DNA of 64,000 nucleotides from JAEYZS01 sp964469265 (GTDB lineage: Bacteria; Bdellovibrionota; Bdellovibrionia; Bdellovibrionales; JAEYZS01): NCBI GenBank assembly GCA_964469265.1, contig CAYXYF010000001.1, positions 1 through 64,000 of the forward strand. Reading direction: 5' to 3'. The position numbers were made by a program, and so were the translations under genes. Shown here piece by piece: positions 48,336-57,266 of the stretch (within the stretch, counting starts at the first letter, position 1; every line of letters starts with the position of its first letter). Below the pieces are notes generated by a model. The model was not told the origin of the DNA. It saw only the letters and a list, made by a program, of their open reading frames with translations, and made no database searches.

Positions 48336-49475
48336 ATGAAAGCACAAAATCATTATGACTTTATTGTATATGGCGCAACCCTTGAAGGAGTTCTCACTGG
48401 CAACTACTTACATCAAAAAGGATTTAAAACCTTAATCCTTGAGCCGAGTGATCGCATTGGCCAATATATTGCTTCAGTTGTGCCTTCAAACGGACAAGAA
48501 ATTCCTAGTGTATTTACAAATCTACCCTCTGATGATGAAACATTAAAACTCATAAGCTGGTTACGAGATCATCTTAAGCTTCCGTCCACTGAAATTTATG
48601 CGACTCAATCTAACCTCCCGCCAGTGACCTTTGAAAAAGGAACTTTTGAGCCTTTTGTTGGCTTTGGCGAAAATGCACCGAAAGAGACTGAGTTTTTACA
48701 AAGCTTTTCCTTTGCAAATCGAATAGAGCTCACTCCGTCCATTAATGAGTGGCTCCATCTTGCGCAAAATTCTGGGGTTCAAATTCAGTTTAATAGCACA
48801 CTAACAAATATTGCTATCGAGGATAGCAAAGTTGCTCGAATAACAATTAACGGTTCTAAGGACTACACTGCTGAAAACTACCTGTTTTGCCAAAACCCCG
48901 CAAACCTTGTCACTTTTCTTGATCCTGCAAACACAGAAAATAAAGGGGTATCCCAAAAACTTATTAGCCGACTCTCCAAACCCGAGCACTGGTCATTATT
49001 GCAGTTGAGCGTGGCTCACAAGGAAGTTGTTTCCGACAGACGCGAGATTCACTTTTTATATGGAACTCAAAAATCACCCATCGTTAGCATCGGGCAGTTT
49101 TTTGAAAAGTCTTCTCAGTGGATAAGCTTTATTTCTCCTGACGTGATCGACATCAACCAAGAGGGAGTCCAAGTTATAAAAGAAATGAAGCGCCAAATTA
49201 AACGAGCTCACCCAGAAGCCTTTAATGACGTAGCATTTGAAAAGATCGCTCTTTGGCCGCAAACGCATGGTTTTATTGACCTTAAGTCAAAACACTTTGG
49301 TGAGCTTGAAGGCATTGAAAACCTGGGTGTCTGTTCAAACCACATCATCAACGAGGCCAACCCCCTATTGGGCGCTCTCATAGCCTGCAAAAATACCATG
49401 GAATTGATCTCGGGGCTGACCGATCCAGCGGAACTTCGAACGGCAGATTCAGAGAATACTGCTGCGCGTTATTAG
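48336..49475 (+). CDS. Putative FAD/NAD(P)-binding oxidoreductase-like protein
   Basis: About 379 residues. The N-terminus YDFIVYGATLEGVLTG is a degenerate Rossmann dinucleotide motif (G-x-x-x-x-G in place of GxGxxG), followed by ILEPSDRIGQ, the acidic end of the second strand as in amine-oxidase-like flavoproteins. The C-terminus (LGVCSNHIINEANPLLGALIACKN) resembles the second FAD-contact region of that family. Whether it still binds FAD is doubtful. The start ATG 48336 is preferred over a TTG at 48297 inside the previous gene. Confidence 0.55.
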   Translation: MKAQNHYDFIVYGATLEGVLTGNYLHQKGFKTLILEPSDRIGQYIASVVPSNGQEIPSVFTNLPSDDETLKLISWLRDHLKLPSTEIYATQSNLPPVTFEKGTFEPFVGFGENAPKETEFLQSFSFANRIELTPSINEWLHLAQNSGVQIQFNSTLTNIAIEDSKVARITINGSKDYTAENYLFCQNPANLVTFLDPANTENKGVSQKLISRLSKPEHWSLLQLSVAHKEVVSDRREIHFLYGTQKSPIVSIGQFFEKSSQWISFISPDVIDINQEGVQVIKEMKRQIKRAHPEAFNDVAFEKIALWPQTHGFIDLKSKHFGELEGIENLGVCSNHIINEANPLLGALIACKNTMELISGLTDPAELRTADSENTAARY

Positions 49476-49573
49476 GGGCTTTTTACATAGAAATTGACCA
49501 ATGAATTTGCAGGGATCGCTGTAATCATGCTACACCAATCACACCGAAAACTTAAATTTTAAGTACGGCAAAT

Positions 49574-49598
49574 CCAAAGCGGAATGATCCGTCTTTGG
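49574..49598 (+). promoter_or_regulatory. Hairpin in the rpsB leader
   Basis: CCAAAG-CGGA-atga-TCCG-t-CTTTGG: a 10 bp stem with one bulged T and a 4 nt loop, about 90 nt upstream of the rpsB start, in an intergenic leader without a gene. Leaders of rpsB are often autoregulated by protein S2; this hairpin is a candidate. Confidence 0.45.
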
Positions 49599-49687
49599 AA
49601 ATTAAACACTTTCCAACATCTCTGGTGCTGATCGTTTGATAGCGATAAAGTTTCCAGTTGGGAAGGAAGTCTAACCAGGGAGGCTAT

Positions 49688-50581
49688 ATGGCTCAAATTA
49701 CTATCAAAGAAATGCTTTCGTGCGGAGTCCACTTCGGACACCAAACTCACAGATGGAATCCAAAAATGAAAAACTACGTGTTTGGTACACGTTCGGGAAT
49801 CCATATCATTGATCTACAAAAATCTGTCGTTATGGCTCAAAGAGCTGCCGACTTTGTTCGCTCCGTAGCAGCACAAGGCGGAAAGATCGTTTTTGTTGGA
49901 ACAAAAAAACAAGCTTCAACAGTTGTTAGAGAAGCTGCTGAAAAGTGCGGTCAATACTACATCACAAAAAGATGGCTTGGTGGAACCCTTACAAACTTCG
50001 TAACAATTAAAGCTTCTATCGACCGCTTAAGAAAACTCGAAATGATGAAAGAAAAAGGCGATTTTTCTTACTACAACAAAAAAGAGCAATCACGCTTAGA
50101 TAAAGAATACCAAAGACTCATAGAGTATCTTGAAGGTATCAAAGATATGAAAGAACTTCCGAAGGCAATTTTTATTGTCGATTTAAAGAAAGAGCACATC
50201 GCTGTTCACGAAGCTTCAGTACTCGGAATTCCAGTCGTTGGTATTTCAGATACAAACGCAGACCCAGACGTTATCGACTATCCAATTCCAGGTAACGACG
50301 ATGCGATCAGATCTATTCAACTTTTCGCAAACCTCGTGGCAGATAGTTACCTTGAAGGTGCAAAGCTTTACCAAGAAAAAATCAAAGCAAGCACTGACAA
50401 AATGGAAGAGCAACAAGAGCAATCTGCTCCTAAAGCAGAAACAAAAGCTGAAGCTGCTGCTCGACGTAAGCTTGTCGCAGTGGGAACTGCTGATGACGTT
50501 GAAATTGCAGTTGAGTTAGAGCAACAGGCATCAGAGGAAGCTGCTGAGGCGACTGACGAAGAAAACCAAGACAATAAATAA
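49688..50581 (+). CDS. rpsB: Small ribosomal subunit protein uS2
   Basis: A 297-residue S2: MAQITIKEMLSCGVHFGHQT start, then HRWNPKMKNYVFG, FVGTKKQASTVV, WLGGTLTNF and GIPVVGISDTN. The start ATG 49688 is set by the GGGAGG just upstream; the frame extends 10 codons further but without homology. The C-terminal tail is about 55 residues longer than E. coli S2 (241) and is acidic/Ala-rich. First gene of the rpsB-tsf-pyrH-frr run. Confidence 0.97.
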   Translation: MAQITIKEMLSCGVHFGHQTHRWNPKMKNYVFGTRSGIHIIDLQKSVVMAQRAADFVRSVAAQGGKIVFVGTKKQASTVVREAAEKCGQYYITKRWLGGTLTNFVTIKASIDRLRKLEMMKEKGDFSYYNKKEQSRLDKEYQRLIEYLEGIKDMKELPKAIFIVDLKKEHIAVHEASVLGIPVVGISDTNADPDVIDYPIPGNDDAIRSIQLFANLVADSYLEGAKLYQEKIKASTDKMEEQQEQSAPKAETKAEAAARRKLVAVGTADDVEIAVELEQQASEEAAEATDEENQDNK

Positions 50582-50605
50582 TTTGAATTTGAAGGAGCTA
50601 TTAAA

Positions 50606-51256
50606 ATGAGTATTTCTGCAACTGCAGTAAAAGATTTAAGAGAGCGCACAGGCGCTGGTATGATGGATTGCAAGAAGGCCCTTGAAGAAAACGGTGGAGA
50701 CTTTGATAAGTCCATCGATTGGCTTCGTCAAAAAGGTCTTTCTAAGGCTGCAAAAAAAGCTGGCCGTACAGCTTCAGAAGGCGTTGTTTATTCTTACATT
50801 CACGGTGAAGGAAGAATCGGAGTTCTCCTAGAAGTTAACTCTGAAACAGACTTTGCGGCGAAGAACGATAAGTTCCAAGAATTTGCACGTGATGTAGCTA
50901 TGCATATTGCTGCACTCAATCCGCAATATGTCACTTCTCAAGAAATTCCTAAAGAAGACATTGAAAGAGAGCGTGGCGTATTAAAGGCAAAAGCAATTGA
51001 AGAAGGTAAGAAGCCTGAATTTGTTGATAAGATTGTTGAAGGACAAATTAACAAGTGGTGTTCTGAAGTCTGTTTGTTAGATCAAAAATTCGTTAAGAAT
51101 CCAGACGTCACGGTTCAAGAGCTTTTAACTGAGCTTATTGCTACCATCGGAGAAAACATCGTTGTTCGTAGATTCACAAGATACGAACTTGGCGAAGGTA
51201 TTCAAAAAGAATCAAAAGACTTTGCTCAAGAGGTTGCCGAGCAGTTGAAAGGATAA
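50606..51256 (+). CDS. tsf: Translation elongation factor Ts
   Basis: Guanine-nucleotide exchange factor for EF-Tu. It has 216 residues, the short form lacking part of the E. coli subdomain (283). VKDLRERTGAGMMDCKKALEE at the N-terminus, then INSETDFAAKNDKF-like VNSETDFAAKND, are the family marks. AAGGAGC before the ATG; 24 nt after rpsB. Confidence 0.97.
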   Translation: MSISATAVKDLRERTGAGMMDCKKALEENGGDFDKSIDWLRQKGLSKAAKKAGRTASEGVVYSYIHGEGRIGVLLEVNSETDFAAKNDKFQEFARDVAMHIAALNPQYVTSQEIPKEDIERERGVLKAKAIEEGKKPEFVDKIVEGQINKWCSEVCLLDQKFVKNPDVTVQELLTELIATIGENIVVRRFTRYELGEGIQKESKDFAQEVAEQLKG

Positions 51257-51259
51257 ACA

Positions 51260-51976
51260 TTGTCACGTCCCGTTTATAAGCGAATATTGCTAAAATTAAG
51301 TGGCGAGGCTCTTGCTGGCTCGCAAGGGTTTGGTATCCATCCAGAAACGATTCAACAGATCGCACTTGATGTGGCGGAGGTTTACCAAGCGGGATATGAG
51401 ATTGGAATTGTTATCGGCGGTGGTAATATCTTTAGAGGTATTGCCGCTTCAGCACACGGTATGGACCGTGCAAGTTCCGATTACATGGGAATGCTCGCAA
51501 CTTGTATTAATGCTCTTGCACTACAAGATGCCTTAGAAAAGCTTGATGTCGATACGCGTGTTCAATCCGCAATTGAAATGGAAGAGATTGCTGAGCCCTA
51601 CATTCGTAGACGTGCTATCCGTCACCTCGAGAAAAAAAGAATTGTAATTTTTGGAGGTGGAACTGGGAACCCTTACTTCACAACCGACACTGCAGCCTCT
51701 CTTCGCGCAATGGAGATTGGCGCAGACATTATCTTTAAAGCAACAAAGGTTGATGGCATTTATGACAAAGACCCAATGAAGCATCCTGATGCTAAGAAGT
51801 GGGATGAGTTAACCTATATTGATGTTTTAAATAAACGCCTTGAGGTAATGGACTCCACGGCGATCAGTTTGTGTATGGATAACAAGCTTCCTATTTTAAC
51901 CTTTAACCTTAAAACTAGAGGCAACATTTTAAAGGCAGCTCAGGGCGAGCAAATCGGTACGCTAATTAAAACATAA
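51260..51976 (+). CDS. pyrH: UMP kinase
   Basis: Phosphorylates UMP to UDP. At 238 residues: YKRILLKLSGEALAG, VIGGGNIFRG, MDRASSDYMGMLAT, GGTGNPYFTTDTAA and the C-terminal IGTLI. It starts with TTG at 51260 (no ATG or GTG fits), 3 nt after tsf, with AAAGGAT upstream. Confidence 0.96.
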   Translation: MSRPVYKRILLKLSGEALAGSQGFGIHPETIQQIALDVAEVYQAGYEIGIVIGGGNIFRGIAASAHGMDRASSDYMGMLATCINALALQDALEKLDVDTRVQSAIEMEEIAEPYIRRRAIRHLEKKRIVIFGGGTGNPYFTTDTAASLRAMEIGADIIFKATKVDGIYDKDPMKHPDAKKWDELTYIDVLNKRLEVMDSTAISLCMDNKLPILTFNLKTRGNILKAAQGEQIGTLIKT

Positions 51977-52010
51977 AATATATTTTTTAAGAAGGATCCA
52001 GGAAATAACT

Positions 52011-52568
52011 ATGACGAAACAAATTAAAACTACAGCAGAAGAAAACATGAAGAAGGCTCTTGATTCATTAAAAAGAGAGCTCGGGAAAGTGCGAACTGGA
52101 AAAGCTCACACCTCTATGCTTGATTCTATCCGCGTAGATTATTATGGAACTCTTTCTCCACTTTCTCAGGTTGCAGCTCTTAGCTGCCCAGACGCTAAAA
52201 CCTTTCTCATTGCACCGTGGGAAGTGAGCACTTTAAAAGAAATCGAAGCCTCTATTGTTAAAAGTGATATCGGGATGACTCCGATTAACGATGGCAAAAA
52301 AATTCTCTTAAAACTTCCAGAGATCACCGAGGAACGCCGTAAAGAACTCGTAAAACAAATCGGAAAAATTGTTGAAGATGCTCGAGTAGCTGTAAGGCAC
52401 GCACGAAGAGACGCAAACGAAGAAGTTAAGAAAGCACTTAAAGATAAAGTTATCAGTGAGGACGAAAGTAAAAAGTCCCAAGACGAAATACAAAAGCTCA
52501 CTGATGATTATATTTCTAAAGTCGATCAAACAGCTCAGGACAAAGAAAAAGAGTTAATGACTGTATAG
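52011..52568 (+). CDS. frr: Ribosome recycling factor
   Basis: Releases ribosomes after termination together with EF-G. It has 185 residues, the normal length: N-terminal helix KKALDSLKRELGKVRTGKA, VDYYGTLSPLSQVA, GMTPINDGKKI and the C-terminal helical repeats. AAGGAT precedes the ATG. It follows pyrH by 34 nt and is followed by uppS. Confidence 0.97.
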   Translation: MTKQIKTTAEENMKKALDSLKRELGKVRTGKAHTSMLDSIRVDYYGTLSPLSQVAALSCPDAKTFLIAPWEVSTLKEIEASIVKSDIGMTPINDGKKILLKLPEITEERRKELVKQIGKIVEDARVAVRHARRDANEEVKKALKDKVISEDESKKSQDEIQKLTDDYISKVDQTAQDKEKELMTV

Positions 52569-52576
52569 GAGCTATT

Positions 52577-53302
52577 TTGGAGACTCTCAACCACATCGCC
52601 ATCATTATGGACGGCAATGGTCGGTGGGCGCAGCGTAGAGGTCGCCCCCGCACCCTTGGTCACATCCAGGGTGTGCGCGCAGCAAAGCGTATCATTGCTG
52701 CCGCAAGAGAGTTACAAATACCGAACTTAACACTTTATGCATTTAGCACTGAAAACTGGACGCGCCCTCAGCATGAAGTCGAAACCCTAATGAAGTTGTT
52801 ATTTAAATATCTCACCAGAGAACGTAAAGAACTTATAAAACAAAACATTCGTTTCAAAGTATTAGGTCAAATTGAGCGTCTTCCTCAAAATATCATTAAA
52901 GAAATTATTAAAACAGTAGATGCCACCTCTCAAAACACAGGCATGTCCTTAAATCTGGCGCTCAGCTATGGCGGCAGAGAGGATATTACTCAAGCTTTTA
53001 AAAAAGCATGTGAGCTCATTCAATTGGGTAAACTCAATCCAAGCGATATTTGCGAGGGAGTTATTTCAGGTCTACTTGAAACCTCAGGACTTCCTGATCC
53101 TGATTTTATTATCAGAACAAGCGGCGAACAGAGATTATCAAACTTCCTTTTATGGCAATCTGCTTACACGGAACTTATTTTTACTCCGACACTCTGGCCA
53201 GACTTTACAAAAAAAGATCTTGAAGCCGCTATCAACGAATTTAAAGGACGTGAGCGTCGTTTTGGAACCGTTCCTGTACACGCAACCTCACCTAACTTAT
53301 AA
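52577..53302 (+). CDS. uppS: Undecaprenyl diphosphate synthase
   Basis: cis-prenyltransferase that makes the C55 lipid carrier for peptidoglycan. At 241 residues: HIAIIMDGNGRWAQRRG with the catalytic Asp, GHIQGVRAAKRI and the C-terminal PDFIIRTSGEQRLSNFL, TELIF. TTG start with AGGAG in front; 8 nt after frr. Its product feeds the lipid cycle that uppP and DedA proteins also serve. Confidence 0.96.
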   Translation: METLNHIAIIMDGNGRWAQRRGRPRTLGHIQGVRAAKRIIAAARELQIPNLTLYAFSTENWTRPQHEVETLMKLLFKYLTRERKELIKQNIRFKVLGQIERLPQNIIKEIIKTVDATSQNTGMSLNLALSYGGREDITQAFKKACELIQLGKLNPSDICEGVISGLLETSGLPDPDFIIRTSGEQRLSNFLLWQSAYTELIFTPTLWPDFTKKDLEAAINEFKGRERRFGTVPVHATSPNL

Positions 53303-53316
53303 GAAAGTCTTAATAA

Positions 53317-54111
53317 ATGAATCACACTCTTCTTCGCATTATTACAGCTTTGGCCCTTGTACTTTTGGCAGGCGGTGCGGCTGTCTTAGGGATCCAGTAC
53401 TTCATTATCTTGATTCATATCTTTGTGCTGCTGATGCAAATTGAAACTGGAAAACTTCTATTAAAAGCAACGTCTCCAAAACTTATTTTGCCGTTTGTTC
53501 TTCAGTGCTTCAGTTTGACTTTAGTATTTAACTACTCTCCAGTTTATTTTCTTCCATTCCTTTTCTTAGTCACTGTTGTCTCGCTTGCATACATTCTTAT
53601 TATTGAGTCTTCAAAAAACAATGCGGACCATTTGAACGTCTTAGCTCGATATAGTTTAGGGTTTTTATATATCGGTCTTGTACCAAGCCTCACAACTAAA
53701 CTCTTGATGCTTCACAACGGAATATCTTGGTTTTTGATTTGCCTTGTCGTGGTGTTTAGTGGGGACATTGCTGCATATTTTATTGGAAGAAGATTTGGTA
53801 AAAACAAACTTATTGAATCGATTTCTCCTAAGAAAACTTGGGAGGGCGCAATTGGGGGTCTTGCAGCATCAGTTGTTCTCGGATTATGGATTGGTATCTA
53901 TTTGTTCCCTGATATTAATATCGTTGTGTTAGGTACAAGCTGCGCTGTTGCAAGCGTTTTGGCGCAAGCAGGTGATTTCTTCGAATCCTTAATAAAACGA
54001 GTTTCTAATGTGAAGGACTCTGGGTCACTATTGCCAGGCCACGGAGGCGTTTTAGATCGATTTGACGGCGTTTTGTTCGCGATTCCAGTATTTTATTATA
54101 TTGCGATTTAA
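53317..54111 (+). CDS. cdsA: Phosphatidate cytidylyltransferase
   Basis: Makes CDP-diacylglycerol for phospholipid synthesis. A 264-residue polytopic membrane protein with the CdsA signature DSGSLLPGHGGVLDRFDG near the C-terminus and about eight membrane segments. Follows uppS by 14 nt, as in many bacteria. Confidence 0.94.
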   Translation: MNHTLLRIITALALVLLAGGAAVLGIQYFIILIHIFVLLMQIETGKLLLKATSPKLILPFVLQCFSLTLVFNYSPVYFLPFLFLVTVVSLAYILIIESSKNNADHLNVLARYSLGFLYIGLVPSLTTKLLMLHNGISWFLICLVVVFSGDIAAYFIGRRFGKNKLIESISPKKTWEGAIGGLAASVVLGLWIGIYLFPDINIVVLGTSCAVASVLAQAGDFFESLIKRVSNVKDSGSLLPGHGGVLDRFDGVLFAIPVFYYIAI

Positions 54112-54181
54112 TTCCTATAAAGCTAAAATTTATAGACAAATTTGCATAGCAAATTAATTTCTTTATCTGAAGAAGGACAAT

Positions 54182-55843
54182 ATGGAAATAATCATCAGTT
54201 ATGTTCAACAGGGCTTTTCTTTTATCATTCCACTGATAATTTTATTAGGTTTACTTATATTCGTTCATGAATTGGGCCACTTCTTAGTTGCAAAATATTA
54301 CGGGGTGCGAGTTGAAACCTTCAGTCTTGGATTTGGTAAAAAGATCCTACGACATAAGCGCGGTGATACAGAGTATTGTATTTCACTCTTCCCGCTTGGC
54401 GGATATGTCAAAATGTACGGAGATGACCCAACCTCTGAGGTGCCTGAATCCGAAAAACAATATGCCTTTAATCACAAGCCTGTGGGACAGAGAATTGCTG
54501 TCGTTCTTGCGGGTCCGTTAATGAACTTCTTCTTTGCCATTATTTTGTTCGGGTTAATCGCAATTGTGGGAGAGCAAACAATCCAACCTGTTTTAGGTGA
54601 TGTTCCTGTTAACTCTCAGGCTTATAACGATGGATTCCGTTCAGGAGATAAAATTCAAACCATCAACGGTGAAACTGTTCAAAAGTGGGATGACGTTCAA
54701 ACTATCATCGAAGACAGCCCAAATAAAAAGCTAACCTTTGAAATCGAAAGACTCAATTCCGAAGCTCCTGTTGAGGTAACTGCCCAACCAAAGCTTGCTC
54801 CGAATAAAAATATTTTATCAAGTAGCGACTACGTTGGTGAAATTGAAGGATTAGGATTTACATCCATCGCTCCGACAATTGGCATCATCAGCGAAGACAG
54901 CGCTGCTTATCTGGCTGGCCTGCGCCTCGGAGATCAAATATTAGCCGTCGACGATACAGAGGTGCTTCGTTACAAAGACTTACTCCACGCTATTCAGAAC
55001 TCGTCTAATGAAAATATAAAATTAAAAATCCAACCTGCTGAAGAAGGTAAAGAACCTTATGTTGTGGAAGTCAGCAAGTCTGACACCGACGCCGCAAGCC
55101 TGCTTGCATCTTTTGGAATTGAGAGCTCAGATCTTTATGTCTCCCAAGTCATTGAAGATAGCGCTGCTGCAAAGGCGGGAATTCTTGTCGGTGATAGAAT
55201 TTATGCAATTAATGATACCCCAGTCTCATCTTGGCAAGAAATTGTCAGTGGAGTTCAGGGGTTTGACCCAGATAATAAGTTTTTAGCGGTGACCGTAAAG
55301 AGACAAGGTAAAGAAGAAGTTCTGCAAATTACGCCAGAGCTTATTGAACAAGTTGCTCCTACGGGAAAAGAACATCAGGTTTATGCGATGGGTGTTGTAA
55401 CCGCAATGACTATAGCTCCACCTTATACATTTATCGAGCGTACATCTAATCCTGCAAAGGCGGTGGCAACAGGGTTTTCAAAAACGATTTATTGGACTAA
55501 GGCTACTGTCATGTCGTTTGTCCGCCTGATTCAAAATAAGGTGTCGGCAAAGTCAATTGGTGGCCCGATCATGATTGGTCAACTTGCTTCAAAAACATTT
55601 GAAATTGGCGTAAGCCCTTTCATGAAGATTATGGCAATCATATCCATCAACCTCTTTGTTTTAAACTTATTACCAATTCCAATTCTTGATGGTGGACACC
55701 TTGTGTTCTATACCATCGAAGCCATTAAGGGTGCTCCACTTTCTATGAAGAAAATGGAAATTGCACAACAGGTCGGATTGGTATTGTTACTTGCACTTAT
55801 GGTGTTTGCTTTTGTTAATGATATATCAAGACTCCTACAATAA
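54182..55843 (+). CDS. rseP: Site-2 protease RseP with three PDZ domains
   Basis: Intramembrane zinc metalloprotease that cuts anti-sigma factors and signal-peptide remnants. At 553 residues: HELGH zinc site (29-33) in the first membrane helix, GGYVKMYGD, the LDGG zinc-ligand motif near residue 501, and C-terminal helices. Three PDZ-like units lie between (about 127-192, 220-295, 313-383), one more than E. coli RseP (450 residues, two PDZ). It follows cdsA in the usual order; stop overlaps the tsaB start by 1 nt. Confidence 0.93.
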   Translation: MEIIISYVQQGFSFIIPLIILLGLLIFVHELGHFLVAKYYGVRVETFSLGFGKKILRHKRGDTEYCISLFPLGGYVKMYGDDPTSEVPESEKQYAFNHKPVGQRIAVVLAGPLMNFFFAIILFGLIAIVGEQTIQPVLGDVPVNSQAYNDGFRSGDKIQTINGETVQKWDDVQTIIEDSPNKKLTFEIERLNSEAPVEVTAQPKLAPNKNILSSSDYVGEIEGLGFTSIAPTIGIISEDSAAYLAGLRLGDQILAVDDTEVLRYKDLLHAIQNSSNENIKLKIQPAEEGKEPYVVEVSKSDTDAASLLASFGIESSDLYVSQVIEDSAAAKAGILVGDRIYAINDTPVSSWQEIVSGVQGFDPDNKFLAVTVKRQGKEEVLQITPELIEQVAPTGKEHQVYAMGVVTAMTIAPPYTFIERTSNPAKAVATGFSKTIYWTKATVMSFVRLIQNKVSAKSIGGPIMIGQLASKTFEIGVSPFMKIMAIISINLFVLNLLPIPILDGGHLVFYTIEAIKGAPLSMKKMEIAQQVGLVLLLALMVFAFVNDISRLLQ

Positions 55844-56532
55844 TGTTTCTTTTAGCTCTTGATTCAAGCCACAGCACTGGGTCTTTATGCTTACAAAAAG
55901 GCCCAGATATACTTGATCACTCGGAGTGGAAACAAGAACGCTCCCATGCAGAACTTATCGCATCAAGAATCGATAAAGCCTTCCGACATAATAGTGTCGA
56001 CCCACAAAGTCTCGATGCACTGAGTGTTAATATCGGGCCAGGAAGTTTTACTGGTATTCGTATCGCGGTGAACACCATAAAGACGCTTGCCTACGTTTTC
56101 AAAAAACCAATATTTACCTTCAACTCTCTTGAAACCATTGCCGCAAGCTGCTCCCTGGAGACCAAAAACCTTGTCGTTGCTATCAATGCACACAGCGAAC
56201 TTTGTTACTTCCAAGAGTTTTCAAGTACTCAGGGCGTTTGGACGGTACAGTCGGAACCAAAAGTTCTTGCTGCGCGGGAGCTCAATTTACTGCTTAGCCA
56301 AAAGGAGACGGCCTTTGTAGGCGATGCTTTTACTATCTACGAAAGACTTCTTACAGACGTTGCGCTTTTGAAAAAACCTAAAGAATTCAACGATATTCCT
56401 TCGGCAAAATATCTTGCTCACCTGGCACTCACAACGAAACAAAAACCTCTCAAATGGGAAAATGTAGAGCCGTTTTACATTCGCAAATCAGCTCCCGAAG
56501 AAAAACGGGATTCTTCGCCTAGACCAAAGTAG
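55843..56532 (+). CDS. tsaB: tRNA threonylcarbamoyladenosine biosynthesis protein TsaB
   Basis: ASKHA-type partner of TsaD in forming t6A37 on tRNAs. At 229 residues: MFLLALDSSHSTGSLCL, NIGPGSFTGIRIAVN, and a C-terminal region ending EPFYIRKSAPEEKR. It begins in a 1 nt overlap with rseP. Normal length and motifs. Confidence 0.92.
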   Translation: MFLLALDSSHSTGSLCLQKGPDILDHSEWKQERSHAELIASRIDKAFRHNSVDPQSLDALSVNIGPGSFTGIRIAVNTIKTLAYVFKKPIFTFNSLETIAASCSLETKNLVVAINAHSELCYFQEFSSTQGVWTVQSEPKVLAARELNLLLSQKETAFVGDAFTIYERLLTDVALLKKPKEFNDIPSAKYLAHLALTTKQKPLKWENVEPFYIRKSAPEEKRDSSPRPK

Positions 56533-56606
56533 TGCGACCGCGCTTATGACGTTAATCTAGACTAAAGTTTGAGAAGTAAAGTAGTTGTTTTCATTCATTT
56601 TTCACA

Positions 56607-56615
56607 TGCTAGAAT
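56607..56615 (+). promoter_or_regulatory. Extended -10 promoter before the J-like/HTH_25 gene
   Basis: TGC-TAGAAT, an extended -10 (TGN plus 5 of 6 TATAAT matches), 67 nt upstream of the ATG at 56682. No convincing -35 is needed for this type. Confidence 0.4.
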
Positions 56616-56681
56616 AAATACAAGCCTTAAGAATTAGGGCTATAGGTCTAACTATGTGGTTAATTAGTGGGGAAAGCAGTT

Positions 56682-57266
56682 ATGAGTCAAAGACTTGATT
56701 TACATTATTACGAAATTTTGGGAATAAACCCGTCAGCATCTCTTGAAGAAATAGAACAAGCCTACATTAAAGCCTGCCAAATTTATTCAACAAATAATCC
56801 TGAGTTTGTCTCCTCATTTGATGAGACAGAAGCCGTTGAACTTAGATCTTGGGTTGAAGAGGCTTACAGTGCATTAGTCACTAAACTTAAAAATCAAACA
56901 CAGTTTATACAGTCACTTCAAAAATCACCCGCTGACCGAGAGCAATTTCAATTTGAAAAAGAAGATGCCGAGTTAGATATTAATGATGAGTTAGAAAGTG
57001 AACTACTGAAATCAAATTTCTTTGATGGCCTTCTCTTAAAAAAAGTTAGACTAAAGAAGAATGTTTCATTGAACTACATTTCAAATAAAACATGTATTGG
57101 AATTCATCATCTTATTGCAATTGAAGCAAATGACTTTGAATCTCTGCCTGCTGCAGTTTTCATTCGCAGCTATGTAAAACAAATTGCACAAATTCTTGAA
57201 CTCGACGCAAAAGAGGTATGTGAATCCTACATGAAGCTGTATACTCAGTCTCGTGGAGAATACTAA
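56682..57266 (+). CDS. J-domain-like plus HTH_25 protein
   Basis: A 194-residue soluble protein with two parts. Residues about 4-60 resemble a DnaJ J-domain (LHYYEILGINPSASLEEIEQAY) but the HPD tripeptide is absent, so it should not stimulate DnaK in the normal way. Residues about 118-185 are a RodZ-type HTH_25 with LPAAVFIRSYVKQIAQIL. There is no membrane segment or RodZ tail. The ATG 56682 has GGGGAAA in front. It overlaps rluD by 14 nt. Role unknown. Confidence 0.7.
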   Translation: MSQRLDLHYYEILGINPSASLEEIEQAYIKACQIYSTNNPEFVSSFDETEAVELRSWVEEAYSALVTKLKNQTQFIQSLQKSPADREQFQFEKEDAELDINDELESELLKSNFFDGLLLKKVRLKKNVSLNYISNKTCIGIHHLIAIEANDFESLPAAVFIRSYVKQIAQILELDAKEVCESYMKLYTQSRGEY

